Positions 44,001-55,979 of a DNA stretch of 64,000 nt are shown one piece after another. The position numbers and the translations under genes are program-made. The stretch lies in the NCBI GenBank assembly GCA_030704615.1, contig CM060733.1, forward strand, positions 16,616,001 to 16,680,000. The letters are read 5' to 3'. Under the pieces are notes generated by a model. It was not told the DNA's origin and made no database searches. It saw nothing but the letters and a program-made list of their open reading frames with translations. Source of the stretch: Takakia lepidozioides (Eukaryota; Streptophyta; Takakiopsida; Takakiales; Takakiaceae). Each line of letters opens with the position of its first letter. Position 1 is the first letter of the stretch.

Positions 44001-47000
44001 GACCAACACCATTTCTCGGATGTGTGGAGGTAGTGTGGATTGGGGGCTCCACTTTGAATCTCCTCTTTTTCCAGTGTTATTTATGAGTGCTGATAGTATT
44101 ATTATGCAAATCACTCTCTATGTGCAGGGGACTCTGAACTGCAGCGGGTTCCTGGTAGCTTTGCATCAGCTGATGAATATGTCCATGTTTTTGAGCCACT
44201 GTTATTTGAGGAGTGCCGTGCCCAGTTACACAATGTCTGGGAGGAGCTTCTGGAAGGAAGTAGTACCGATGTGCATGCAGCTGTTTCTATTAAAAAGGTG
44301 GACAGGCGTGAACGGGGTAAGTTTATCATCTAATCTCACTACATGGCACTTGCAGTTTCTTTTTCTTTTGCCATGGATCTGTGAAAGTGAATCTTTATGT
44401 CCTACATGTTGGAAATTCTTAGACATGAGACATTCCATCACAGATTCCTGCATGCTAGATTTTGCATGCATCTAACCATTTCGAATGTGCATACTGTATA
44501 GCGATTTGCTTATCTGTAGCTGCAAGTTATTTGTTCTCCTGTAAGCATAATTGCTACCCAGGATATGACTTACTTGAAAGAAGTCGTCTGTTTTGGATGC
44601 ATAGCCTCGCTCAGTTTCCCCGATTCTGGAAAGACACATGCTTAAACAGTCAGTATGGGGGTCTGCACAGGGAAAGTGCGTAGCTCCTCACCAGGGTGTC
44701 TACCTGGTTTCCTTGTGGTAACTCCTGTGCAATCCTGTCCAGTGTGGCAATGATGGCTGAGATCTATAATACTGATTTTGGCTTCACATGTCTAAAAATG
44801 AAACAGTGAAATCTGAAAACTACTTGCCGTGAACTTTTGATTGTAAGTTTTAGATAGTTGCTAACAATTGTATCATTGCAGGGTGGTATGATGTGGTCCT
44901 TATGCCACTTGACTCCAAGAGACAGCTTCACTTTAAGGAAGGCGATGTTGCTGTTCTCTCGACACCCAAGCCTGGATCTGGTAAATATTCCAATTGCTAC
45001 CTATGGATGCTTGCTTGACAATTGAAGTCATCTAGTATGAGCCCTTGCCCACATGTGTGTGCACTTACATTATTACTAAGACTTGGATGGTCTGCTGCAC
45101 TGGTGGGCTTCAATTTCCATGATTTTAGTAAACTCTCATCTGCTCAATTCCAGTTAGCATCCAGCTGTCACACCTTTAGAGTCCTTAACATATACTTGTT
45201 GGTTATTCTTGCAACTTATTTTACATATGAGTGCTGCATCTGTCTGCCTTTCACAACAGCCGTGGTGATTCTTCCTGCTTTAAGTGCATTGCAAGCCACC
45301 TCCAAGCATTTCAAAGTGAATTGCCCTAATTATTCATTTTTCCTGAAGTACAGGTAGCAGAAGGAAGGGCCGTGTTAAGAGTGGGAAGGTGGAGAGTACA
45401 GAGGAAGGGACAATAGTAGGCTGCGTCGCAGGTTTTGTACGCCGCTTTGTACCTGTGGATGTGCGTGATTTGCCAGGAGCCGTTTTCCACTTTCATGTCT
45501 CTCAAGAAGACATGACTGATTTAAGGTGAAGTTGTCAAACCTTTTTGTGGCTCCATGATTTCTAAGTGCTGTGAATTTCGAGTTTTGGCAGGTGAAGGAC
45601 ATTAAGACCTCCTTGTATTCCTTGGATTGTGGTCACCTGAGTTTGTGTCAGTAGAGAATGGTGGGTGTGGCGTGTTTAGTTGTGATGGTCGTGTTATTAA
45701 CTGCACTTTATTCACTTCATAAGGTCATTTTATTCATTTGCCCTGAAGTGACCCTGGTCCCACAAGAGCAATTTTGGATCGAGATGCCAGGACATAAGTA
45801 GCTTCCACCTACAACCATCTGTGTCACCAGTTTGCCGCTTTATTCCTATGAATCTGATGGCCAATGGACTGCACCCATGTCATCACATTCCGCCCAAAAT
45901 TTAGGAGCCTACCGTGTGATTTACGTCGTCTTGAAGGAAATTAAGCACATCCTTCACTGCATTGTGACATCTCCTGTTGTAATTACCTGTGCTGTGACCC
46001 TTTGAATGACTTCAGTCAGTCATTTGTGCTCTTCACTGGTGTCAAACAGCACTTTGCCCTTTTGCTTCAGGATCTTGTCTTCAGAAAGTAGGTCATCCTC
46101 TGTTGTATTCATACTGTCCTTTGTGGTCTTCCCCTAGGGTCAGTGAAGCCCTGGCTTATCAGGCTTCCAGTTGGTGGGGAAATCCTGTGCAACTTCTTTG
46201 TTGCTGTTATCGGGAGGAATAGCATACACAACATTGGGAGCATGGTCTCAGTAGTTTGCTGTGTAGGACTACCAAGAGTTTAGTACATAGATGAACCTGA
46301 ACTTCTGTGATCTCTGAAAGGGGGTTTAGGTTCATTGGATGTTCTTGGTACCAAGAGTTTCCATAGATTCCATTGTTTGCTGACATTCCAACTAAGCAGA
46401 CGAGGTGGATTTCAGTTAATGATTGTCCTTAGGTATCTGACCAATTTAGTCAACACCAACCCGAATGTTCATTGACAGGCCCTGTCTGTGAAGTCTCTGC
46501 AATTTGTTGAGCTGACAGTTTGATGTTGTCTTATGAGTTGATCTGCAAGTGAATTTCTCATGTACTCCAGAAGTCTGATTTGTGATAGAACTTATAATAA
46601 TTGTCGTAAAGGATCTCCATGGTTTTCTGGTGGAAATTTTCCTCGGGGCTCTTGAAATGTATCTTGAAATGTAGAGGCGGTTGTAAAATTGTTTTAACCA
46701 ATATAAAGTGTCTGCTGTAGATCCTAATTTTTTTCTGCACTCTTCACTTTTCAAAATGCATCCTATCTGTTGTCTGCGGATCTAGGAGGATTCGGCAGGG
46801 AAGTTGTTGCTGACGGACGATAATGTTACTGGCCTTTGTACAGTGGTGGTGAGAAGGATGGTGTCAAAAACTCAGGGCATGTATTGCAGCAGCTCCAGCA
46901 GGTAGGAGGAACTTGGTACTTGACTGGACTTGGGTCCATCACTACGACTCAACGTGAATACTCAGCTCTCCACCTTCTCCAACACTTCCGTCCACAGGTG

Positions 47001-50000
47001 AAGCTGAACTTTTGTGATCTCTTAAAGATGTTTAGGTTCATTGATATCCTTGTTTTTCCTTCATTTCCTGGTTCTTGGTATCTATGTGACAACGATTAGA
47101 TGGCCTGTATCCAAACAGCTTGAAACAGCTACATGTGTGGGATTAGTAACACAAGTGTGCAATTCAGCATACCACTAACTGGGAGAATTGTTAGGCCAAT
47201 GATTGCTTGATCCTGGCACCGTTCCATCGCCTCCCAGTTGTCCCTCCACAATGCCTTGTCTCATGACTATAATCAGATACAGGTCTAAGAATCTTACTCT
47301 AGATGATGGTTGTTTTGGAGATCAAAGGTTGTGGATGGTTTGATTGGGAACTACTAGGAGCGTTCTGTAAGCTTTTTGACTCCCTGGTGTAGGGTATATT
47401 CCCTCGGAGTTTGGCAGACCTTATTGCAGATACTTTCTGTAATAGTCTTGCAATGCAAACTGTTTCCAGTGTCTCAAGCCTCCTGACAGGTTTTCCAGCC
47501 TTGGTCTGACAACAATGTGGTTTACAGATGATGAATGCAATTCTTCAGCCATGCCCGGAGCTCTTCCCAGGGTATGCTGACCAGGCCCCTCCTGCCATGC
47601 CAGACTGTTTCACTCCTCCCTACATAAAACACCTTCACAGTAGTTTCAATGCCCCTCAGCTAGCATCCATTCAATGGGCAGCTGCACACACTGCAGCAGG
47701 CTCACCAGAGACTGGCAGCACTCCCACTTCAGCAGGGGGTCAACCTTGGCCCTTTACGCTAGTCCAAGGGCCTCCTGGAACAGGAAAGACACATACTGTG
47801 TGGGGCATGCTAAATGTGATCCACTTAGTACAATATCAACGCTACTATGCTGCGCTCCTTCAGAAGCTAGCCCCAGGCAGTTTGTCGACCCCTGAGGGAA
47901 CCATTGTGAGCAATGGCACGGAGAGGGACACAGATGGTGATGAGTGGGGAACAATTGATGAAGTGCTACAGAAGATGGACCGTAGTCTTGCCCGTGTGCT
48001 CCCCAAGCTTTGTCCCAAGCCTCGGATGCTGGTCTGTGCACCTTCCAATGCAGCCACAGATGAACTGCTTTCCAGGGTCCTTGATAGGGGATTTATTGAT
48101 GGGGAAATGAGAGTGTATCGGCCTGATGTGGCACGGGTTGGAGTGGACACATCGTCACGAGCAGCACAGGCTGTTTCTGTGGAGCGACGGACTGAACAGC
48201 TCTTGGCAATGGGACAACACCAGGTTGTGGGCTGGCTGCAGCAGCTGCGTGTCAAGGAGGTTGGCCTGGCTCAACATGTTGCAGGCCTTCAGAAAGATTT
48301 GATTGATGCAGCTGCAACTGCACGGTCCCAGGTATCATAATTTTTTATCTCCATTTTAGAATGCATCTTAGCAAGATCTAAAACCTTTGCTAGCAAGGTG
48401 ATCCAGCGCTTTCAAGGAAGATGTGCTTGCAAATCATCAATGACGTGTTTTCCTTTCTTTGTACAAGGAAGCTTTGTCATTATGCTATATAATCAACAGG
48501 ATCTGAACTTTCAGCTTTGTCTCTACTTACCAACTATGCTATGTGTTGGAAAGCTGCTAAGTTAAAACGTTTGTGTTGGTATCAGGGTGTCATGGGAATA
48601 AACCCAGAAATCCTGGCAGCTCGCGACCAGATGAGGGATGGGAAACTACAGCAGTTGGCAGCTCTAGTAGAGGAGAGGGACAAAGTGCTGGTGGAGATGT
48701 CACGCCTGTTCATTATAGAAGGCAAATTTCGACCTGGCAGCAATTTTCGACCAGAAGATGCACGCCGGAAACTGGAGGCCAGCTTTGCTAACGAAGCGGA
48801 GATTGTATTCACCACTGTTTCCAGCAGTGGCCGCAAGATTTTCAGTTCCCTTACACATGGTTTTGATATGGTGGTCATTGATGAGGCTGCACAGGCCAGC
48901 GAGGTTTCCGTGTTACCCCCACTTAGTTTACGGGCTGCACGCTGTGTTCTTGTTGGGGATCCCCAGCAGTTGCCAGCAACGGTGATCAGCCGGGCTGCTG
49001 ACACAAGGAAATACAGTCGTAGCTTGTTTGAGCGGTTTCAGCAAGCAGGGTGTCCCGCAATTCTTCTCTCTGTACAGTATCGCATGCATCCTCAAATTCG
49101 TGAATTTCCATCTCGCTATTTCTATCAGGGCAAATTGGTTGATAGTGAGAGTGTTAGAGGGCTGCCTGAGGAAATTTACCACCAGGATCCTTTGTTGCAG
49201 CCATACCTGTTTTTTGACATCAGCCATGGCCGAGAGTCACACGGCGGCTCGGTCTCTTACCAGAACAAGATGGAGGCTCACGTGGCCATCCGCCTATACC
49301 AGCATTTGCAGAAAGTGCTTGCTGGAGCAGCAGGCGATGCACCCTCAGCAAAAGTGTCAGTTGGCATCATCACACCATACAAGCAGCAGCTGACGTGCTT
49401 GGAGAAGGAGTTTGTAGCTGTCATAGGGTCAAACTCTACCAGCAAGGGAGTTTACATCAATACAGTTGATGCGTTCCAAGGCCAGGAGCGTGACGTGATA
49501 ATGATGTCGTGTGTACGGGCATCAAGCCATGGGGTTGGCTTTGTTGCTGACATCCGACGCATGAATGTTGCAGTTACTCGTGCACGTCGGTCGCTATGGG
49601 TAAGCTTCATAACACCATGTAATAAGAAAACATTTGACATTCAAAGATGTGGAATATATGCAGTGAATGCTCACTCTCATTTGGAGAGTGCAATAGCTCA
49701 GGGAGGGTCCATTAGTAATGTAATTTGGTGTAATATTGTTTGGCTAATGAAAACAGGTAGAGTCTATTGTCATGTATAATTTGTTGTTATATTTATCATC
49801 TTTTGGGGTCGCACAACAGTGACTTGCAGCCTCTAAGTTCAATCAAGTTGTACTAGCCTCAAACTCCATGATATTTCGAGTGGTTAACATGTTCAACATG
49901 TCAGGTGATTGGCAATGCGTCAGCCCTAATGCAGTCAGAAGATTGGGCTGCCCTGCTGTCAGACGCCAGGGACAGACGCTGCTTTGTTAGCACTGCAACA

Positions 50001-50381
50001 TGTGTTGCACGAGGCATTCTACCTGAGACACCTATGGGAACCTTAGGTGCACCCCAAATGGGGAGTACAGGTCTCCTTCATCACCCTCGGTCAGGTGTTC
50101 TTTTGAGTCGAGGTCGCGGCATGGTACTCCCCCCAGGTAGCCGTCACTCAGTACCAGGAAACCACCATTATGGAGTTCCCCGTCCTGTTGGAGATGGGCC
50201 GCATTGGAGAGCTAGACAGCTGGGTGCAGAACCTATGGCTGTTCGGGACAGGGGTCCTGATGGCAGGGAAGTATGGCAGCGACCAGGTTATGGCAGATCA
50301 TGTCGAGGGCAAAGGGACGCCGCCCGACCTGGGTTTGGTTCTTCTTTTCAGCACCCAGGCCGGAGAAGCAAAGGTCTATGA
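41026..50381 (+). CDS. SEN1-like superfamily 1 RNA/DNA helicase with N-terminal EAR-like motif
   Basis: SEN1/Upf1-type helicases act in the nucleus on transcription termination, R-loops and RNA processing. Exons: 41026-42661, 44128-44316, 44882-44980, 45354-45525, 46844-46997, 47528-48331, 48586-49599, 49905-50381; all introns are GT-AG, phases agree, 1514 aa. Residues 1-545 are a long acidic, disordered-looking region opening MVRVNLDLNLP, an EAR-like LxLxL motif. A conserved middle region follows (VPGSFASADEYVHVFEPLLF, then GWYDVVLMPLDSK, then WYLTGLGSITTTQREY). The helicase core has Walker A GPPGTGKT (about 831), CAPSNAATDELL, DEAA (about 1114), VGDPQQLPA, QYRMHP (about 1182), VDAFQGQERD (about 1312) and VTRAR. 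It resembles the plant At4g30100/At2g19120 group. The Arg/Gly/Pro-rich tail is less certain because a 3' exon could exist. Confidence 0.9.
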
Positions 50382-50538
50382 GATGCAGAACATACTCATT
50401 GACCCTCACCATGAAAGGGTGTCTTCAACGCCATACCGCTTGGGATACTAACCGTGTGGGAGCGGATTGTGTCCCAGCCCGCCAGGGAGTGTGGGCCTGA
50501 ACCCGAAACTGCCATACCAAATGCTCTCTGCCAGCGTC

Positions 50539-50544
50539 AAATAA
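50539..50544 (+). terminator. Candidate polyadenylation signal of the helicase gene
   Basis: AATAAA lies 158 bp after the helicase stop codon, in an otherwise non-coding 3' flank. Plant signals are loose, so this is a candidate only. Confidence 0.4.
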
Positions 50545-51565
50545 ACTACATGGAATTGAGTCTTTCATCTATGGACTGGCATTGACATTATATTTGAAAG
50601 GTCAGGTTGAGTCCAGCCTGCTGTCGTAGAAACAGTTCAGAGGCCACCCAAACAGAGAGATTCAATGTGATTATTTGGCAGAATGCTGCCTAATTCAGTA
50701 GGCTAGTTGAGTTGTGAACCCCCCTCTCCCCCAAAATTTGTCCTCGCCTCACATCTTTGAAACTAGATGTGAGGCTAGAGGTCCAACTACAAAGGCCCTT
50801 TTTCTGGGCTGAACCAGAGAACATGTGCAAAGAGTTAGTGAGTGGCGTTGTTGCTACCATACCTGAAGGTGGTCTGCAACCCAATGAATTCAAGAATGTG
50901 GCATTGTGAAAAGCTAGTGGCCATGCTGTCATGGACACGCATTGATACTTCTGGAAAAACTGGAAAAAGGATTTCAGGGCCCTGTACATAAGAGGCTTCA
51001 GAGGTATAACATTTGTTGATGCTCAGACCCACAAAGGTATTATAATAATAAGCTTGTGGGCTTTGTCTATCTTTCACCTGCTCCAATGGAGAGTTGTCAG
51101 GTTTGTCATTATGGTTCTCTTTATGGCCAAATATGGTACATGGTAGTGGCAAGAATGTTCAGCCTGTTGGTGTTTTCATCTGTGATTTGGCCAGTTTGTA
51201 GTTGCCCTCTCTGAAGGCTGTGTTTATAGAAGGGTGTTTTTGTAAGTATTCAAGTCTCATCGTGTGAGAGCATCAGTTTGATGCCAGTAACCTCCGTCAC
51301 AACTGCATCTGTCTCATACAAGAAAGGATTTGCCCCAGAAATCAGACCCACCAAAGATCTGCAGCCAAGAGAGAACACGAGCTTAGGAACAGTGCCAAAT
51401 GCCTTAACATAGTGAGTTGTATGCAAGGTTTAGTGAGTTTTCACTCAAGGTTTTCTCTCGAAAGATTCAACTGTTTCTTCTAATTTTACTGGTGTGCTTT
51501 TACAGAGGTATTGTAACCTTCCCATCTGTTGTTTTGATTAGCAAACTGTCTCTGAACAGCTTGTT
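50545..51565. other. Spacer between convergent genes
   Basis: It holds the 3' ends of the helicase (+) and of the second PPR gene (-). No further gene is supported. Confidence 0.5.
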
Positions 51566-53956
51566 TCACCAGTAATCTCCACAAGAACAAACCCCATCTT
51601 GGAAGTGGTGATAGCGACTGGCATCCCTTACAACAACCATTCGCCCAACAATTCTTGAGATAAACTTGGTGGCAGTGTGGCAGTCACCACACACCCGAAG
51701 ATTCTTGATGACGCGGATAGGTGTCCCAGGGGGTGTGCTGATGAGCCCAAAAGCTATGGCCAGCTTCTCACTGTGATGTCCAAGAGAAATTTCCTTTCGT
51801 TCCTCCACAACATCATGCAATACAAAGCGTGTGTCAGGCAGGTACCCTGCCTCCTTCATTTGCCCAGTCAATCTATTCAGCTCAGCATGGATTCCCTCAA
51901 TTTGTGGATGACCTTGATCCTCCACAACGAATGTATGCACCAGGTTGTCCACCTCAATGCAGCTATGGCCTGGCTTCTTTCTGACACCTTTGTCCTCCAT
52001 CATTTTCCTCACCTTTGCTGCATCACTCCACCTGCCAGCCGCAGCATAGATGTTCGATAGCAACACATAAGTTGCAGCCTCCTGTGGACAGCCCTTAAAA
52101 AGGCAAATTGCAGCAGATTCTGCTAGCTCCATGCGGCCATGAATTCTGCAAGCACTTAGCAAGGGCCCCCACACCGAGGCATCTGGTTCTATTGGCATTT
52201 TGTTGATGAAGTCCGCTGCTTCATCCAGTTGCCCTGCACGACCAAGAAGGTCCACCATGCAGCCAAAGTGCTCCCCTCCAGGCATGAGGCCATGATCTTG
52301 ACTCATGGAATCAAAGTAGTAATGACCTTCATCCACAAGACCAACATGGTTACATGCAGAGAGGAGGCATATGAAGGTGACCCGGTCTGGTTTCAAGCCT
52401 TCTTGTTGCATTTGCTCAAATAGTTGCACGGCCTCCCTACCACACCCATGTTGACCATATCCTTCGATCATTGCACTCCATGAGAACACATTTCGCTCAG
52501 GCATATTGCCAAACACTTGACTTGCATCCTTCATGCTCCCGCATTTGGCATACATGTCTACAAGAGCAGTCTCCAAAATGACTTCCGGCGCAATTCCAGC
52601 CTGGATAATGTCAGCATGGACCTCTTTGCCCTTTACCAGGGTGGCCAGGCTACCGCAGGCCTTGAGAATGCAAATGAACGTGACCGAATCTGGCCTCACC
52701 CCTTCTTTTATCATTTGTTCATAGATCTGGAGAGCCTCCCTACCCCACCCATGCTGAGCATATCCCGTGGTCATGGCGTTCCATGAAACCACATTTCGTT
52801 TTGCCATATTGTCAAACATTTGACGTGCATCCTTCATGCTTCGGCATTTGGCGTACATGTCGACAAGGGTATTCTCCAAAATTATATCTGGTGTGATTCC
52901 AGCTTTGATGATTTCCGCATGAACCTCTTTTCCCCTCTCCAGGTCTCCTAGATTGGCACATGCATTGAGAACACATGTGAATGTGACCCCATCTGGTTTC
53001 AAGCCTTCCTGTTGCATTTGCTCAAATAGTTTCAGGGCCTGCCTACCACACCCCTCATGAGAATATCCTGTGATCATTGCACTCCACGAGACGACATTCC
53101 GTTCAGGCATGTTGTCAAACACTTGGCGTGCATCCTTCATGCTCCTGCATTTGATGTACATATCGGTAAGGGCAGTCTCCAGAATGATATCTGACGCAAT
53201 TGCAGCTTTGATAATGTCAGCATGGACCTCTTTGCCCTTCTGTAGGGCACCAACGCTGGCACACGCTTTGAGAACGCAAATGAATGTAACTTTGTTGGGC
53301 GTTGTTCCTTCCTGTATCATTTGCTGATAAATCTCCAAAGCTTTGCTACCACACCCATGCTTTGCATACCCTGCCATCAATATAGTCCATGTGAACACAT
53401 CTCGTTCAGCTATGCTGTCAAACAAATGGCGCGCATCTGCCATGCTCCCACACTTGCCGTACATGTGGACAAGGGTGTTGAGTAGAAATAAATTTGGCTT
53501 GAATCTACTTAGGATAATGTGGGCGTGCACCTGCTTCCCTGTTTCCAGGTCTTTAGCTTTGATGCATGTCCGCAACAGACACACATACGTATTGGTGTCT
53601 GCTGAAATGCCTTGGTGGTTCAAAATGTGCAGTGCCTCTTTCATCCGCCCTGTCTTGCATAGCATCCTCACATCGGTACATGGGCCAGAAGAATTCTTGT
53701 CAACGCCTTGTGTCTGTCCTTCATGCCAGGATTGTAGATGATACTCAATTTTGTTTGCAGTCCATGTTTGACCAGAGACTGTCTGTCGACAATAATCTGG
53801 ACCATCAACAGATTGTTGTATCATGGCAGCAAGCTCTGTTTTCACCCAAGGAGGGTTCGACCAACTCCAAAGGGCCTCCATGTCTGCAGTGTGGTGAGCT
53901 TGGACTTCTGTGAAACCACCAGCGGCCATAGTCTCAACCAGCCTCCCATAGACCAT
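51566..53956 (-). CDS. PLS-class pentatricopeptide repeat protein with E and DYW domains (second gene)
   Basis: This is a probable organellar C-to-U editing factor, intronless, 796 aa from the first ATG at 53956. The open frame extends 10 codons further only through a GTG. A weakly conserved N-terminus of about 110 residues precedes about 16 PPR motifs in L-S-P order. They include HMYGKCGSMADARHLFDSIA, then DMYAKCRSMKDARQMFDNMA and GYGQHGCGREAVQLFEQM, followed by E motifs. The DYW domain is complete: HSE, CGDCH, HHF and CSCGDYW at the stop. It is clearly a paralogue of the gene at 405-2579; the first repeats (KEALxILNxxGISADxxTYVCLL) line up. RNA target unknown. Its own 5' flank is duplicated upstream. 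Confidence 0.9.
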   Translation of the reverse strand: MVYGRLVETMAAGGFTEVQAHHTADMEALWSWSNPPWVKTELAAMIQQSVDGPDYCRQTVSGQTWTANKIEYHLQSWHEGQTQGVDKNSSGPCTDVRMLCKTGRMKEALHILNHQGISADTNTYVCLLRTCIKAKDLETGKQVHAHIILSRFKPNLFLLNTLVHMYGKCGSMADARHLFDSIAERDVFTWTILMAGYAKHGCGSKALEIYQQMIQEGTTPNKVTFICVLKACASVGALQKGKEVHADIIKAAIASDIILETALTDMYIKCRSMKDARQVFDNMPERNVVSWSAMITGYSHEGCGRQALKLFEQMQQEGLKPDGVTFTCVLNACANLGDLERGKEVHAEIIKAGITPDIILENTLVDMYAKCRSMKDARQMFDNMAKRNVVSWNAMTTGYAQHGWGREALQIYEQMIKEGVRPDSVTFICILKACGSLATLVKGKEVHADIIQAGIAPEVILETALVDMYAKCGSMKDASQVFGNMPERNVFSWSAMIEGYGQHGCGREAVQLFEQMQQEGLKPDRVTFICLLSACNHVGLVDEGHYYFDSMSQDHGLMPGGEHFGCMVDLLGRAGQLDEAADFINKMPIEPDASVWGPLLSACRIHGRMELAESAAICLFKGCPQEAATYVLLSNIYAAAGRWSDAAKVRKMMEDKGVRKKPGHSCIEVDNLVHTFVVEDQGHPQIEGIHAELNRLTGQMKEAGYLPDTRFVLHDVVEERKEISLGHHSEKLAIAFGLISTPPGTPIRVIKNLRVCGDCHTATKFISRIVGRMVVVRDASRYHHFQDGVCSCGDYW

Positions 53957-54945
53957 GGCTACCACCAAGCATCTTTCAAACAACACGGAACAAGCTTGGG
54001 CAACCTACTGTCATACTGTGCTAAAAAGGAACAACTGACAATGTGAAGTAGATTCCGTTTAGCTGCCAGTGCAACAGTCTAATCTATTATAATCAACTGG
54101 ATATACAATCCAGTCTGTCGGCATGCCAGGTTCAGTCAAAAGTCATCCTTGACACGTTCTATCATGTCCTAAATGAGGACTCTTCCACCTTATCAAACCT
54201 GTTGTCACACCACTGAAGGATCTGAGAAGAACCCAAGCCAAAGCCGTTCTCTGCTCATTGCTTGACCTGTAAGTAAATCAGGACTCCCCCAGCTTACAAT
54301 TGCTTCAGACTCTACTGAGGAGTGCAAGCATAGCTTCAGAGAACTTCTGCAATCTACTCTCACCTCTTTCTTTATCTCGTGCACACAAGGAGTATACAAA
54401 CATACCAAAAATTACAGATGTTGCCAAAGACACTGAAGGCGCTTGTTACGACAAAGGCTGCCCGTTTATTGTGAGTACCACAGCCATTGTACGACCAGAC
54501 TCTGGATGTTCGCTAGCTTGTGCTCCACTGTGGATCAAAGCAACTAACTTCCCTTTCCTCAACTGAGGGGTTGAGAAACCCTCAATCCAAAAGACAATCA
54601 TTGGCAATCTTGGACTTCTGTGAAAGCAACTGGGTAGGTGCGCAATCATTAACTTAAACCATAGACAGGCTACAACCAACCAAACTTTAAACATCCTTCA
54701 AATAACAAGGAACAACCTTGAAAATCCAACTGATGGCAGCATTATGAACCCCTTTTGCTGCTTTTTCCTGATGAAGAGCAATAATCTCATCTAGAGATGC
54801 AATCCCGTCCACAAAGGAACATCATGCCAACTGCAATCAACAAACAATCCTCAGACAAATCCTTTTACATACAATGGACAAAGCCACACCTTATCAAAGC
54901 TGTTGTCCCACCACTGTGAAGGTTCTGAGAAGAAGAGCCATTCTT
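53895..54945. repeat. Diverged tandem duplication of the second PPR gene's 5' flank
   Basis: 53895-54262 is echoed at 54600-54945 in the same orientation. Shared words are 'cttggacttctgtgaaa', 'ccatagac', 'cttcaaataacaaggaacaa' versus 'tttcaaacaacacggaacaa', and 'ccttatcaaa' with 'tgttgtc' and 'ccaccactg'. The near copy includes the start codon of the gene; the far copy has no PPR frame. Divergence is considerable, so the duplication is old. Confidence 0.65.
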
Positions 54946-55970
54946 TGCTTTCTGTGCAAGAATTATAAGAATATCTCCCCAGTCTCCATCCAGGACTGGG
55001 AGTGCCAGTACTTGAACATACATTCTCAGCAGCTATATTAACACCACCTGTCTATCTGTGATGACGGGTCCTAAAAAAATTGAGATGCGAGCTCAAAATG
55101 CTTGCACACCTTGAAATCAGCTGCAGGATTTTCCGCTGCGATCCATGACATGATAACTCTTCACCCTGGGCCAAGAAAAACGTGTTGAATATTTCTCCAA
55201 AATCAGGAAATCCCAGAGGCTATGACCTGTGTCTATCTCCTGTAAAAATTGGAGAGTAGACAGAAATTTCAGATGCTACAGCCGATATTGAGGGAGCTGA
55301 ACGGCCTGGTTGTCGATTTCAATCCTGCTTGCACCTCTTCGACCAATTTATCTTGCGGAAAGTAAACAAAGAGTCGTGTGTTTGTACCTCTCTTCCGTAT
55401 CTCAGGCTTGGTAAAGGTGTCGTAGCCATCACTCGCACCGGTCTAGCCGGCATTCCCAAGCTGGATACTAATTTCAGCTCCATAGTGGCCCGATAATCTG
55501 CTGCATATTTTAGGCTGCCGCCCATTCACTGCAAAGGAGAGAACAGGGCAGCTCTCAGGATAGCAGCGGAGTGCGCTGCCATCCAAGTTTGCAAGCTGTC
55601 ACCCACAATCCACAAATCAGCTACTTTGTACTCGCTTGAGATAAAAGGACCAAATGGGTGAAGGGTGTAATGAATCCGATGACCGCAAGACAATCCAAAA
55701 TGAATGCAAGACAAAATGTGAGATGCACGCTGTCCAAATATCTTGGCCAAAACTTCCTCGGTTTTGAACCTGCAGAAACATGTCCTTGGCCTTTTGGTCG
55801 CGGCCCTTCACCCGGCGCTTTTGTTTTTTGTTGTTGGAAAGAGACACCAAGTTCATTCCACAGCAGAAAACACGCGACAAGCAGGCACGGCGCTTTGTCT
55901 GTGTATATTCCCCCCAGTCCATCATATTCCTCGCCATTTGGTAATGTAGGAACGGCCTTCACTAAGTTAT
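54946..55970. other. Spacer with one weak minus-strand exon candidate
   Basis: On the minus strand, the ATG just after a 'cctttgcag' acceptor-like site near 55525 opens MGGSLKYAADYRATMELKLV and stays open to a possible GTAC donor near 55388. I recognise no family and found no partner exon. Otherwise nothing is seen. Confidence 0.25.
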
Positions 55971-55979
55971 TACATACTT

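Noticed and set aside
54300-54566. 88-codon + strand frame
   Set aside because: It lies in the duplicated PPR flank, has no family resemblance, and is not preserved in the other copy.
55319-55525. Small minus-strand gene starting MGGSLKYAADY
   Set aside because: An acceptor-like site and possible donor are present, but no partner exon or family was found; noted only in the spacer entry.
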